Below are positions 46,025 through 54,562 of a stretch of DNA of 64,000 nt, in pieces. Within the stretch, counting starts at the first letter, position 1; every line of letters starts with the position of its first letter. The stretch covers positions 248,001-312,000 of the forward strand of contig JAEDHB010000001.1 of the NCBI GenBank assembly GCA_016297265.1, in the 5' to 3' direction. The DNA comes from Butyrivibrio sp. (GTDB lineage Bacteria; Bacillota; Clostridia; Lachnospirales; Lachnospiraceae). The notes beneath the pieces are model-generated. The model saw only the letters and a list, made by a program, of their open reading frames with translations. It did no database searches and was not told the origin of the DNA. Made by a program: the position numbers and the translations under genes.

Positions 46025-46460
46025 ATTTATTCTCCAAAATCATATCTATGGCAAGAAGATATCCTTTTAATCCTTTGCCGACCACCTGTCCTTCACACAC
46101 CGGTTCGGTAACTGAAATATGCCTGAATTCCTCTCTTGAATTGACATCCGAGATATGAATTTCAACCTTTGGACATGGATTAACTGATGCCAGGGCATCC
46201 CTGATTGCATAACTGTAATGTGTATATGCGCCGGGATTGATAACTATTCCGTCAGTACCATTAAGATATGCCTCCTGAATCTTGTCAATAATTCCGCCCT
46301 CGTGATTGCTTTGAAAACATTCCACCTCGAAATTCTTTTCCTTGGCATATTTCTCAATCATATCAACCAGATAATTGTAATCTTCATTTCCGTATATTGC
46401 TTTTTCCCTTATTCCGAGAAAATTGAGATTCGGTCCGTTGATAACAAGTATTTTTTTCAT
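46014..46460 (-). CDS. aroQ: 3-Dehydroquinate dehydratase, type II
   Basis: The 148-residue enzyme catalyses the third step of the shikimate pathway. It carries the signature ILVINGPNLNFLG, the catalytic Tyr in the lid (IYGNEDYNYL), NPGAYTHYSYAIRDAL (Asn, His), VEIHISDVNSREEFRHISVT and the Glu/His pair. The type II enzyme forms dodecamers. It lies between aroK and pepP in the aro operon. A GGAGA ribosome site precedes the ATG. Confidence 0.96.
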   Translation of the reverse strand: MKKILVINGPNLNFLGIREKAIYGNEDYNYLVDMIEKYAKEKNFEVECFQSNHEGGIIDKIQEAYLNGTDGIVINPGAYTHYSYAIRDALASVNPCPKVEIHISDVNSREEFRHISVTEPVCEGQVVGKGLKGYLLAIDMILENKYDK

Positions 46461-46480
46461 AATATCTCCATTCTGTCCGT

Positions 46481-46987
46481 CTATCGGATTTTTTGTTCAA
46501 TAATACTGTAGATTCGTTCAAAAGACCTTCCGTCCGTTGAAACTATCACATCAGAAACACTTTCGTATGTACTCTCCCTAAGGTTCATAAGCTCCCTGAT
46601 TCTTTCCTCCAGGGATTTCCCTTGCAAAAGCGGCCTCTTTGAGTCCCCTTTTAATCTGGACATCAGGCTGGCCACGGAAGCTTTAAGATATACCACCTTA
46701 CCCAGCTTATGAAGCAACAGACGGTTTTCCTCCCTCATCGGAAGTCCGCCTCCCACTGCAATTACATAATTATCCTTTCCATCTGCGAGAATTTCCTTAA
46801 GAACCGCTGTTTCGCAATCCCTGAAGTATTCCTCACCGTCTGTCTCAAAAATATCCTTTATCTTTCTGTTTTCTCTCTCTTCAATATAACTATCGGTATC
46901 TATAAGTTTGTAGCCCTTTGTACTCATGAATCTTCCAATGCTGGACTTTCCGCATCCCATAAATCCAATCAAAATAATATTAGCCAT
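46481..46987 (-). CDS. aroK: Shikimate kinase
   Basis: The 168-residue NMP-kinase-fold enzyme phosphorylates shikimate. Visible motifs: Walker A GFMGCGKSSIG, the shikimate-binding DTDSYIEE, YFRDCETAVLKE, VIAVGGGLPMREENR, and the lid KRPLLQGKSLEERIRELMNLRESTYE. It overlaps aroE by 8 nt and precedes aroQ by 20 nt. Confidence 0.96.
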   Translation of the reverse strand: MANIILIGFMGCGKSSIGRFMSTKGYKLIDTDSYIEERENRKIKDIFETDGEEYFRDCETAVLKEILADGKDNYVIAVGGGLPMREENRLLLHKLGKVVYLKASVASLMSRLKGDSKRPLLQGKSLEERIRELMNLRESTYESVSDVIVSTDGRSFERIYSIIEQKIR

Positions 46988-47843
46988 TTTTTTGCATTTC
47001 CTTTTCCATCAATGTAAGGACCTCATCACATATATTCCGGGGCACCTTGACATTATTCCAGAGTTCATATGCGGCAACTCCCTGATACAGAAGCATTTTA
47101 AGCCCATTGTAAGCCTCTGCGCCATGTTTGGCACAAAGCTTCATAAACTTGGTATTGGTAGGATTGCATATGATATCCACTCCCTCCGATACAAGCTCAT
47201 AAAAATCATCTTTCTCCACCGGTGCGATGTCGCAATTCGGATAAAGACCCACGCTGGTGGTCTGAATAACAGGATATTTTCCCTTCGGTATTCTACCGTA
47301 ATCCTTCAACGGCAAAGCCTCAACAATGTCCGGAAAAAATGAATTGACCTCCTCCGCCAGCTGTTTTGCCTTGTCCACGCTCCTGTTGAGAAGAAATATT
47401 CTGTCAGCTCCACAGGATGCACACAGATATACAATAGCTCTCGATGCTCCTCCGGCTCCCAAAATAATAAAGCTGTTGCCTTTAATCTCTATTCCTGCAT
47501 CCTCCAACAGTCTCATTAAACCAATAATATCAGTATTGTAGCCCTTGAAGCCGTCTTCCGCCCTCACCAATGTATTGACCGCGCCAATTCTCTGTGCCAG
47601 TTCATCGATTTGCGAAAGAGCCTCCATAACAGCCACCTTGTGGGGAACGGTAACATTCATTCCGTTAATTCCGAGAGCATATGCGCCCCTGACTGCCTCA
47701 ACAACATTATCAGACTCAACTGCAAAAGCCGTATATACCATGTTGATTCCCATTTTTTCCGATATGGAATTGTGAATAAGCGGTGATATGGAATGTCCCA
47801 CAGGATTTCCAATCAGACAACAAAGTTTAGTTCCTGCATCCAT
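46980..47843 (-). CDS. aroE: Shikimate dehydrogenase
   Basis: From the ATG at 47843 the 287-residue enzyme shows the substrate-binding start CCLIGNPVGHSISPLIHN, NVTVPHKVAVMEAL with the catalytic Lys and NTLVRAEDGFKGYNTDIIG with the catalytic Asp, then the NADP fold FIILGAGGASRAIVYL and NRSVDKAKQLA. I chose 47843 because GAGG lies 6 nt before it; an in-frame TTG at 47861 overlaps that site. It is the first aro gene, following nrdR by 18 nt. Confidence 0.96.
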   Translation of the reverse strand: MDAGTKLCCLIGNPVGHSISPLIHNSISEKMGINMVYTAFAVESDNVVEAVRGAYALGINGMNVTVPHKVAVMEALSQIDELAQRIGAVNTLVRAEDGFKGYNTDIIGLMRLLEDAGIEIKGNSFIILGAGGASRAIVYLCASCGADRIFLLNRSVDKAKQLAEEVNSFFPDIVEALPLKDYGRIPKGKYPVIQTTSVGLYPNCDIAPVEKDDFYELVSEGVDIICNPTNTKFMKLCAKHGAEAYNGLKMLLYQGVAAYELWNNVKVPRNICDEVLTLMEKEMQKNG

Positions 47844-47861
47844 TGTTTTCCTCTTTTCCAA

Positions 47862-48311
47862 CTACTGAAGGAATTTCTTTAATTCATTCATAAATGTATT
47901 GATATCCTTAAATTCCCTGTACACGGATGCAAATCTGACATATGCAACCGCATCGATATCCTTAAGTTTATCCATTACCAGCTCACCGATAATTGTGGTA
48001 GGAATTTCCTTCTCATCCAGATTGAAAATCTTCGTCTCAATCTCATCCACTATCTGCGTGATTGTATTTACCGAAACAGGACGTTTATGGCATGACCTGA
48101 TGATTCCGTCCTGAATCTTTGACCTGTCATAGGGTTCCCTGTTATTATCCTTCTTTATTACAATTAGGGGTACTGTCTCCACCTTTTCGTATGTAGTAAA
48201 ACGCTTGCCGCATTCATCGCAGTTTCGTCTTCTCCTGATTGCATTATTGTCCTCTGCCGGCCTTGAATCTATTACTCTTGTATTCTCTTCTCCGCAATAT
48301 GGGCATCTCAT
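47862..48311 (-). CDS. nrdR: Transcriptional repressor NrdR
   Basis: The 149-residue protein begins with the zinc ribbon MRCPYCGEENTRVIDSRP ... CDECGKRFTTYEK (CxxC and CxxC) and continues with the ATP-cone domain (PLIVIKKDNNREPYDRSKIQDGIIRSCHKRPVS). It represses ribonucleotide reductase genes in response to dATP/ATP. I start at the ATG at 48311, where the zinc ribbon begins and GAGAGG stands 8 nt upstream; the frame is open 22 codons further but that has no family support. No nrd genes are in the window. Confidence 0.96.
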   Translation of the reverse strand: MRCPYCGEENTRVIDSRPAEDNNAIRRRRNCDECGKRFTTYEKVETVPLIVIKKDNNREPYDRSKIQDGIIRSCHKRPVSVNTITQIVDEIETKIFNLDEKEIPTTIIGELVMDKLKDIDAVAYVRFASVYREFKDINTFMNELKKFLQ

Positions 48312-48373
48312 TTTAAGTACCTCTCTTTCATACAAACATTCCACATAATTATACAATAAAACAGTTTCTATTG

Positions 48374-48628
48374 TCAAAGTTTGCAGAGCACCTTTTCCTC
48401 ACATACATTGACCAGAATCACATCCGGTCCAACCTTACAGATGCACTCATACGGAATAACATATTCATTTTCCCTTCCAAACATCCCAAAAAGTTTTACC
48501 GGTCCCGGAACAATTATTGCATCAATCTTACCGGTGTACAAATCAACGTCGATATCCGCCACATATCCCAGCACCTTGCAATCGCAGGAATTGATTACTT
48601 CCTTATTGCGCAAATCACATATTCTCAT
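48374..48628 (-). CDS. YlmC/YmxH family PRC-barrel protein
   Basis: The 84-residue protein is one PRC-barrel (MRICDLRNKEVINSCDCKVLGYVADIDVDLYTGKIDAIIVPGP ... ENEYVIPYECICKVGPDVILV), the pattern of the small YlmC/YmxH proteins associated with sporulation in Firmicutes. I use the ATG at 48628, the family start; its ribosome site is weak (TGTGGTG). It lies upstream of nrdR, 62 nt apart on the same strand. Function is not established. Confidence 0.85.
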   Translation of the reverse strand: MRICDLRNKEVINSCDCKVLGYVADIDVDLYTGKIDAIIVPGPVKLFGMFGRENEYVIPYECICKVGPDVILVNVCEEKVLCKL

Positions 48629-48713
48629 AAAACACCACAGTTTTTTAATATTATATTCAGGTAAAATATAATGGTGAAAAATATTATGTAATAAAATCTT
48701 TGTCATAAAATAA

Positions 48714-48741
48714 GGCATCTGTCCGCAAATGAACAAATGCC
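48714..48741 (-). terminator. Terminator after the sugar transferase gene
   Basis: GGCATTTGT and ACAGATGCC on the minus strand (48741-48733 with 48722-48714) pair with a single G-U, followed by TTATTTTATG. It lies 16 nt past the stop codon of the glycan operon. Confidence 0.8.
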
Positions 48742-48756
48742 CTGTTGATTGTACTA

Positions 48757-50178
48757 TTATCTTGAACCTTTTCTGGTAAATACTACCAAAATTGTCTTAA
48801 GTATTATTTTTATATCCAGAATCAGTGACCAGTTGTCGATGTATTGCAAATCAAGCTTTACAACTTCCTCAAAATCCGTAATTTCATTTCTGCCGCTAAT
48901 CTGCCACAACCCGGTAATACCGGGCTTCATACTGAGTCTCCGCTTGTGATGGAAAGAATAATTATTGAATTCATCAACTGTCGGCGGTCTTGTTCCCACA
49001 AGACTCATATCACCCTTCAATACATTAAAAAACTGCGGAAGCTCGTCAATGCTTGTCTTTCTGATAAATTTACCAATCTTTGTAATACGCGGATCGTTGG
49101 ACATTTTAAACATCTGCCCCGACATCTCATTCTGTTCCATCAGGTCCTCCTTTTTCTTTTCCGCATCCCTGCACATAGACCTGAATTTATAAATGTAAAA
49201 GTATCGTCCGTTGGTGCCGACTCTTTTCTGTTTGAATATAATCGGACCCCTTGACTCAATAAGAATGAGAGGCGCTACAACCAGTCCGATAATAAGTGTT
49301 ATCACGATTCCGATAAGTGAGCCGAACACATCAAAGCAACGCTTGATAAACATTTTATTTTCGTCATATTTTTTGGTATCAAAAGAGATAACCGGATATG
49401 GGCCATAGAGTGAAATCTGCTTATCAAAGCCCTCAAATCCCTCCAGCATCTGCAATGTCAGGTTGACTGAAATTCCCATTTTTTCAAATTGATGAATATA
49501 TCTCTTAAGATTTACATTCTCCTCATTCGGAATGTTGATAAATGCAATATCAACTATTTCCCTGCTGGCATAAGACAGCATGTCATCACGATTGGATACA
49601 ACAGGGATACCCGATATAACCTCGCCCTTCATTTCCTCATCCAGAATGCACATACCAAAGACATGTCCGGCAAAATTCTTATCCTCCGTAACCGTCTTTG
49701 CAATCTTTTCCGCCTTATCCCGCGTCGTCACAATATAACAGAATTGCTTGTGAATCTTGCTCTTCATCCACTGTTTCAATGACGCCTTGTATATCATATG
49801 AAGCACGTACATCAAAATAACATCCACAACAAGTTCTACTGCAAAACCGCCTCTGGTAAGAATTCTCGTATTTTTTTGCACAAAGAGAAGTATTGTCACC
49901 ACCAACATGAAAAAAATGTTCATCTTGACAATGTACAAGAATTCTTCCAATGCTCCCCTCTTCATAAACTTATCATTCATGTTGAAGAAAACAAATACAA
50001 CAATATAAGCCAGCACGATGGTTCCCATCAGATTGAGAACAACATCTGCGGACAAATCATATTTTTTATACAAAATGTGAGTCGAAATACTATCCACACT
50101 GAAAAAACTCGCGATAACGCTAAGCAAATCAAGGAACAGAAGTATCAGCGACTGTATTTTTCCCTTGAAACCGTTCAT
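48757..50178 (-). CDS. Polyprenyl-phosphate sugar-1-phosphate transferase (exopolysaccharide)
   Basis: The 473-residue protein has four N-terminal membrane segments (within about residues 10-130), a CoA-binding-like middle domain, a fifth membrane helix (about 285-312) and the C-terminal bacterial sugar transferase domain with KFRSMCRDAE, KTSIDELPQFFNVLKGDMSLVGTRPP and KPGITGLWQISGRN. Such WbaP-type enzymes start glycan repeat synthesis by moving a sugar phosphate to undecaprenyl phosphate. It is last of a three-gene set with a LicD protein and a glycosyltransferase. No Wzy or Wzx is adjacent. Confidence 0.92.
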   Translation of the reverse strand: MNGFKGKIQSLILLFLDLLSVIASFFSVDSISTHILYKKYDLSADVVLNLMGTIVLAYIVVFVFFNMNDKFMKRGALEEFLYIVKMNIFFMLVVTILLFVQKNTRILTRGGFAVELVVDVILMYVLHMIYKASLKQWMKSKIHKQFCYIVTTRDKAEKIAKTVTEDKNFAGHVFGMCILDEEMKGEVISGIPVVSNRDDMLSYASREIVDIAFINIPNEENVNLKRYIHQFEKMGISVNLTLQMLEGFEGFDKQISLYGPYPVISFDTKKYDENKMFIKRCFDVFGSLIGIVITLIIGLVVAPLILIESRGPIIFKQKRVGTNGRYFYIYKFRSMCRDAEKKKEDLMEQNEMSGQMFKMSNDPRITKIGKFIRKTSIDELPQFFNVLKGDMSLVGTRPPTVDEFNNYSFHHKRRLSMKPGITGLWQISGRNEITDFEEVVKLDLQYIDNWSLILDIKIILKTILVVFTRKGSR

Positions 50179-50215
50179 CAGGCCTCCAAATTCCTAACTG
50201 TAACCTGAATTTAAC

Positions 50216-51046
50216 CTAAAGTTTGATTACAGTTGTATTATGCTGCAAATTTCTTTCATTCTCCGGCGGCATTTTCATAAAGTCACCATAAAGCTGTTTT
50301 AGAACTCTTTCAGGCTTAGCCGGACCGTTAATCATAATATCTTCAAATTTGTATTTTTTCCCTTTTCCGTAATAGTAGGAAGGCATTATCTCCCTCAGCT
50401 TGGCATTTCCGTAACCGCTGATGTAATATGAAGACTTATGAAAATTATATTTGCACAGTTGCGCCTCTGATTTGCGCATTATTTTATCAAAATCCAGAAT
50501 TCTGTCAATCCGGGTAAGCATTCCGAATTTGATAAGTGCCCTCTCAATAAAAGGTCTGTTCTTTCTATGCATATGAATATTATCCATATCTGCGTAATTC
50601 CTAAACACGCGCAAAGCCAGATATTTGATTTTATATAATTTGCCGGTTATGCTGTCAGGGTCCGGCATTCCATCAAACGGAAAAATATCGATATACAGGT
50701 TCGTATATACCGGTTTTGATGCGTAATTCTGCATGATTTCCGTCGTGGTATCAAGCACCTTGAGATACGGCACCTTGCTTTTTCCCGGAGCAAGCTTCCA
50801 GTTCTCAAGCTTTAAGTGGGAAGGAAGCTCTTTTTTTGCATATTTGATAAACTTATTATAATCAGGTCTGATTATTTCGATATCAATATCGTCATCCCAC
50901 GGAATAAAGCCCTGGTGTCTGATGGTTCCGAGAAGCGTTCCTCCCGCTGCATAATAGGTGATATTGTGTCTTTCACATACTGCAATAATTTCTTTAAGTA
51001 TGTCAAGTTCTTTCTTCTGAATAATCTTCAATTCTTCATCATTCAT
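50216..51046 (-). CDS. LicD family phosphotransferase
   Basis: The 276-residue protein has the LicD nucleotidyl/phosphotransferase signature YYAAGGTLLGTIRHQGFIPWDDDIDI (about residues 31-56) with its metal-binding Asp cluster, followed by YIDIFPFDGMPD and the C-terminal YGDFMKMPPENER. LicD proteins attach phosphocholine or related phospho-groups to surface glycans. A GAGGAG ribosome site precedes the ATG. The gene sits between the glycosyltransferase and the sugar transferase genes, so it probably decorates the same polymer; the donor is unknown as no choline genes are seen. Confidence 0.9.
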   Translation of the reverse strand: MNDEELKIIQKKELDILKEIIAVCERHNITYYAAGGTLLGTIRHQGFIPWDDDIDIEIIRPDYNKFIKYAKKELPSHLKLENWKLAPGKSKVPYLKVLDTTTEIMQNYASKPVYTNLYIDIFPFDGMPDPDSITGKLYKIKYLALRVFRNYADMDNIHMHRKNRPFIERALIKFGMLTRIDRILDFDKIMRKSEAQLCKYNFHKSSYYISGYGNAKLREIMPSYYYGKGKKYKFEDIMINGPAKPERVLKQLYGDFMKMPPENERNLQHNTTVIKL

Positions 51047-51059
51047 ATAAACTCCTCAA

Positions 51060-52121
51060 CTACCTTTGAGCCGTAGTTTTCATTTTCTGGAAAAATAATC
51101 CAAAATATTTTTTTACAAAGCCGATGGCCTGTCCCATAAATTTGCATAATCCAATACTTCCCGATTTCAATACCATTATGCATATTCTCAACATAAAAGA
51201 ATTCGATTTCTGGAGTTTTAATGCTTTGATGCTAAGCTTATCACTTAGTATCTCATCAATGCGCGCATTCTTTTCATCCGTCGTAATGCTTGATGCGCAG
51301 GCAATTTCCTGCACGCAATGAACCAGGCGTTCCGCATAATATGCATATACTTCACCGGTAATCTCCGGCTTTCTCAAATTCCAGTATCTGTACAATTTGA
51401 GGACATGCCTGAACTGTTCTTTTCTCTTTGAGAATAAATTGCCATCATATTCTTTTGCCGTCTCCGACTCCGGTCTTGACCTGAAATAATGATAATACGC
51501 GACATCACAAACATATACCCTGTCAATGTCCATTATCATATCCAGGTTGAAATGCAAATCTTCCCATAGTATCTCAGGGAACAAAATATTATTTTCCCGG
51601 ACATAGCTTGTCTTATATAATTTATTCCATGGCACAGCCAAAAGCGTATTTCCGAGATATTTATGTGCATTCTCCCTGAAGCTTTCCTTATCAACATAGA
51701 ATATTTCTTCCCCCGGTCTTACCTCGAGAGACATACTCTTCTTATTTTCATAAAATTCCTGTGTAAATCCGGCAATCAAAAGATTGGCATTGTTATCCTT
51801 GCAGCAGTTATAGAAGTCCTCCAGCATAGACTCCTCAGCCCAATCATCCGAATCAATGAAATACAGATATTCTCCCCTTGCAGCACGGATCCCGTTGTTT
51901 CTCGCATTGGCAACGCCACCGTTTTGCTGATGAATCACAGTAATCCTGTCATCATTAAGTGCATATGCATCCGCAATTTCTCCGCATCTGTCCGGTGAAC
52001 CGTCCTCAACAATAATTATCTCTATCTCCCTAAGCGTCTGGTTCATTATACTCTCAATTGCCTTGCCAAGGTATTTTTCAACACCATATACCGGCATAAT
52101 AACTGACACTTTAATGTCCAT
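51060..52121 (-). CDS. Glycosyltransferase family 2
   Basis: The 353-residue protein has a GT-A fold: VSVIMPVYGVEKYLGKAIESIMNQTLREIEIIIVEDGSPDRCG, then ANARNNGIRAARGEYLYFIDSDDWAEESMLEDF with the DxD metal motif, and an AT-rich-encoded C-terminal helical part (about 220-353). It is cytosolic and likely adds a sugar to a lipid-linked intermediate. It is first in the surface glycan operon behind a strong promoter (52193-52221). Confidence 0.92.
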   Translation of the reverse strand: MDIKVSVIMPVYGVEKYLGKAIESIMNQTLREIEIIIVEDGSPDRCGEIADAYALNDDRITVIHQQNGGVANARNNGIRAARGEYLYFIDSDDWAEESMLEDFYNCCKDNNANLLIAGFTQEFYENKKSMSLEVRPGEEIFYVDKESFRENAHKYLGNTLLAVPWNKLYKTSYVRENNILFPEILWEDLHFNLDMIMDIDRVYVCDVAYYHYFRSRPESETAKEYDGNLFSKRKEQFRHVLKLYRYWNLRKPEITGEVYAYYAERLVHCVQEIACASSITTDEKNARIDEILSDKLSIKALKLQKSNSFMLRICIMVLKSGSIGLCKFMGQAIGFVKKYFGLFFQKMKTTAQR

Positions 52122-52192
52122 TTTGCTGTTCCTCTTTTCTCTGTGTCTGCTAATTGAAACACCTGTACGAATACTGACATTATATTAAATGA

Positions 52193-52221
52193 ATTATATC
52201 AGTTTTCTTTTTCTTTTTCAA
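52193..52221 (-). promoter_or_regulatory. Promoter of the surface glycan operon
   Basis: On the minus strand TTGAAA (52221-52216) and TATAAT (52198-52193), 17 nt apart, with TG before the -10 (CTGATATAAT). The leader to the GT2 ATG is about 65 nt. Confidence 0.75.
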
Positions 52222-52276
52222 CACATACGAATTTTCTACAGAAACATTTGCGTAGCATCGTTCTCTTTCTGCATAG

Positions 52277-52304
52277 AAAAGGCCTCCTACAATCATAGGA
52301 GACC
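52277..52304 (-). terminator. Terminator of the ABC transporter operon
   Basis: GGTCTCCTA (52304-52296) pairs with TAGGAGGCC (52289-52281), with one G-T or mismatch position, followed on the minus strand by TTTTC. It is 37 nt past the ABC ATPase stop and separates that operon from the glycan promoter. The 219-nt gap holds nothing else. Confidence 0.75.
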
Positions 52305-52340
52305 ACATCATATTCTCTTTCAAAATAAACCGGTTCAGGA

Positions 52341-53003
52341 TTACTCAACAATCTGTCCGTCAAGGATATTTATTATTCTGTCAGCGTAAGATGCCACATT
52401 CGAATCATGTGTAATTAGCACAATCGTTTTTCCGGAATTATGTATTGTACGGAATACTTCCATTACTTCCATTCCTGTATTTTGATCCAATGCTCCGGTT
52501 GGTTCATCCGCCAACAAAAGTTCCTTATTGCACACTAATGCTCTTGCTATTGCAACCCTCGTCCGCTCTCCACCGGACAGATGTGACGGTCTTTTCTTTG
52601 CAAGATGACTTATACCGACTTTCTCCATTTTCTCCTCAACAATCGCTTTGCGTTCCCTTTTGGGGAAATTTGTAGACAAAAGTGGCATTTCAATATTCTC
52701 TGCAACAGAATAGTATTGCATTAATGATGCATCCTGAAATACGAAATCAATATATTTTCTTCTGAACAAATTCAAATCATGTGCCGACATTTCATGCACG
52801 GGAATATCATTGTAAAAATATTCTCCGGATGTAAGTATGTCCATTCCTCCCAAAATATGCAAAAGAGTGGATTTTCCGGAACCTGATGCCCCCATTATTG
52901 CAACAAATTCCCCCTGCTCTATTTCAAGATTAATTCCATTTAGAGCATTCGTCACAACACCCTCTGAAAAATAGTCCTTTTTAAGATTATTTACACTTAT
53001 CAT
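52341..53003 (-). CDS. ABC transporter ATP-binding protein (MacB/LolD type)
   Basis: The 220-residue ATPase has Walker A GASGSGKST (38-46), the Q-loop in FVFQDASLMQYYSV, signature LSGGERTRVAIARAL, Walker B LLADEPTGALD and ITHDSNVASYADRI. The pattern is that of ATPases serving FtsX-fold permeases in lipoprotein or peptide efflux. It overlaps the lipoprotein gene upstream by 17 nt and is the last gene of a four-gene operon with two permeases. The substrate is unknown. Confidence 0.93.
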   Translation of the reverse strand: MISVNNLKKDYFSEGVVTNALNGINLEIEQGEFVAIMGASGSGKSTLLHILGGMDILTSGEYFYNDIPVHEMSAHDLNLFRRKYIDFVFQDASLMQYYSVAENIEMPLLSTNFPKRERKAIVEEKMEKVGISHLAKKRPSHLSGGERTRVAIARALVCNKELLLADEPTGALDQNTGMEVMEVFRTIHNSGKTIVLITHDSNVASYADRIINILDGQIVE

Positions 53004-53388
53004 ATTTTACGCTCACCTTGCCATCTTTTATCGTATATACCACCTTGTCATATTCTTTCTTGCACATACCTTTTGAATAAAACTCAATTTTTTTGGCATA
53101 TGTCTTTGTTATATCAGCAAGAAATTCTTTTACAAGTTTTTCATCGCCCTCAATCTTCGTTGGTTCATTAATGATAATCCCTTTTTGCCCCTGGTATATA
53201 ATTACACAATCGAGTTTCTCAAATTCAGTTTTCATCGCATAGTCATTGAATACGGATCTAATTACGCCAATTCTTTCGTAATCTTTTTCACGTTTTTCAA
53301 TTTCCTTTTGTGATGCACAGCCAAACATAGACACTGCAACAAACATAGCCACAAATAATAATGCAACTCTCCTTAATGCTTTTTTCAT
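52987..53388 (-). CDS. Small lipoprotein in ABC transporter operon
   Basis: The 133-residue protein has a lipoprotein signal (MKKALRRVALLFVAMFVAVSMFGC, lipidated Cys24). The mature part is lysine-rich and has three further Cys (one at LDCVI, two near the C-terminus). I recognise no family. It lies between the FtsX-like permease genes and the ATPase gene, overlapping the latter, which suggests it is an accessory outside component of this transporter. The ribosome site GGAGAAG stands before the ATG. Confidence 0.85.
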   Translation of the reverse strand: MKKALRRVALLFVAMFVAVSMFGCASQKEIEKREKDYERIGVIRSVFNDYAMKTEFEKLDCVIIYQGQKGIIINEPTKIEGDEKLVKEFLADITKTYAKKIEFYSKGMCKKEYDKVVYTIKDGKVSVKYDKCK

Positions 53389-53409
53389 TCTTTCTTCTCC
53401 ATTACTTTA

Positions 53410-54561
53410 TTATTTTTCATCACAAATTCTACAGTTATTTAACAGTCTATTCGTAATTCCCACAACCATTATAAGTGCCACGAGCACTACAAATATTCCT
53501 GCATAGATGCCGTAAAACAACACTGTTTCAAAACGGCATTTCATAATTAATCCATATATTATCCACTCAAATACGAATGCCAAAGCAGTACCAATAACTA
53601 TGGATAATCCAAGTTCTCTAATCAACATACGATACACTACTATTCTTTTTGAGCCCAGTGCCCAAAGTATAGTAATGTCCTTCTTCTTTTTGTTTAAAAA
53701 CAATCTAATCACTTCGAATATGGCAATAAAACAAAACAGTGCCGAGACAATGCATACTATCCTTTTTATGAGCGCATAAATTTGGGGAGTGCTATCTTTT
53801 TCCTGTTCTATTCTTTCCCCGGTACCATCGCTAATGCTCTTAAGTTCAAACAAACTTTTTCCGGAGATGTATTCTTCCATAAGGCACATATCATTTGTTG
53901 TTACATCAGATAAATTAGATGAAAATGTTATTGTGATTTTTCTGTCATAAAATATATCACTTGTTAACGAATCCAATAATTGTTTTTTTGCCAGAGTTTT
54001 CAGTGTTTTGTATGGAACTATTACACTGTTGTCAAGTGCGAGATACTCGCTGCTAATTATTCCCGCAATCTTTACAGATTCACCATTCAGTGTCACAGTA
54101 TCTCCGTTCCAGTATCCGTTATATGAATTCCCTACGTAAATCCCATCCCCGTCTTTATTTTTATAATCTATCATGTAGGGTAGTTTCTCATTATATGCCA
54201 TAAGTATATCCGCGCTTACATCCACTCCCTCATTCAGCTTAAAATATACTAACGGGATAGAAATATTACCCATAAAATCAGGCATGTTGGTAATAAAATC
54301 ATCCAAGTGCTCTCTGATTTGCAACTTTTCTTTTGAAGTCATTTCATTATCAACTGTGTCATATGTCACATATGAACCGGGAATGGTATAATGCAATTCC
54401 ATTATCTCCTGATATTCATACCTTACATCTCCATTAGGGGATAATGATATTGCCACATATTTATCCAGCAATTCAATCAAGTTCATACTTACTATAATTG
54501 TCATTAATACCGCAACAATTACCGATATCTTAATAACCGAATCTCTTAATAACCATCGCAT
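53410..54561 (-). CDS. FtsX-like ABC permease
   Basis: The 383-residue protein has one N-terminal membrane helix (about 10-30), a roughly 230-residue outside domain, and three C-terminal membrane helices (about 260-370), the FtsX/MacB topology. It is the second permease of the operon, starting one base after the first one stops. The C-terminus has a Cys pair motif (NCRICDEK). The two permeases would form a heterodimer with the ATPase at 52341-53003. No MacA-like adaptor is present. Confidence 0.88.
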   Translation of the reverse strand: MRWLLRDSVIKISVIVAVLMTIIVSMNLIELLDKYVAISLSPNGDVRYEYQEIMELHYTIPGSYVTYDTVDNEMTSKEKLQIREHLDDFITNMPDFMGNISIPLVYFKLNEGVDVSADILMAYNEKLPYMIDYKNKDGDGIYVGNSYNGYWNGDTVTLNGESVKIAGIISSEYLALDNSVIVPYKTLKTLAKKQLLDSLTSDIFYDRKITITFSSNLSDVTTNDMCLMEEYISGKSLFELKSISDGTGERIEQEKDSTPQIYALIKRIVCIVSALFCFIAIFEVIRLFLNKKKKDITILWALGSKRIVVYRMLIRELGLSIVIGTALAFVFEWIIYGLIMKCRFETVLFYGIYAGIFVVLVALIMVVGITNRLLNNCRICDEK

Positions 54562-54562
54562 A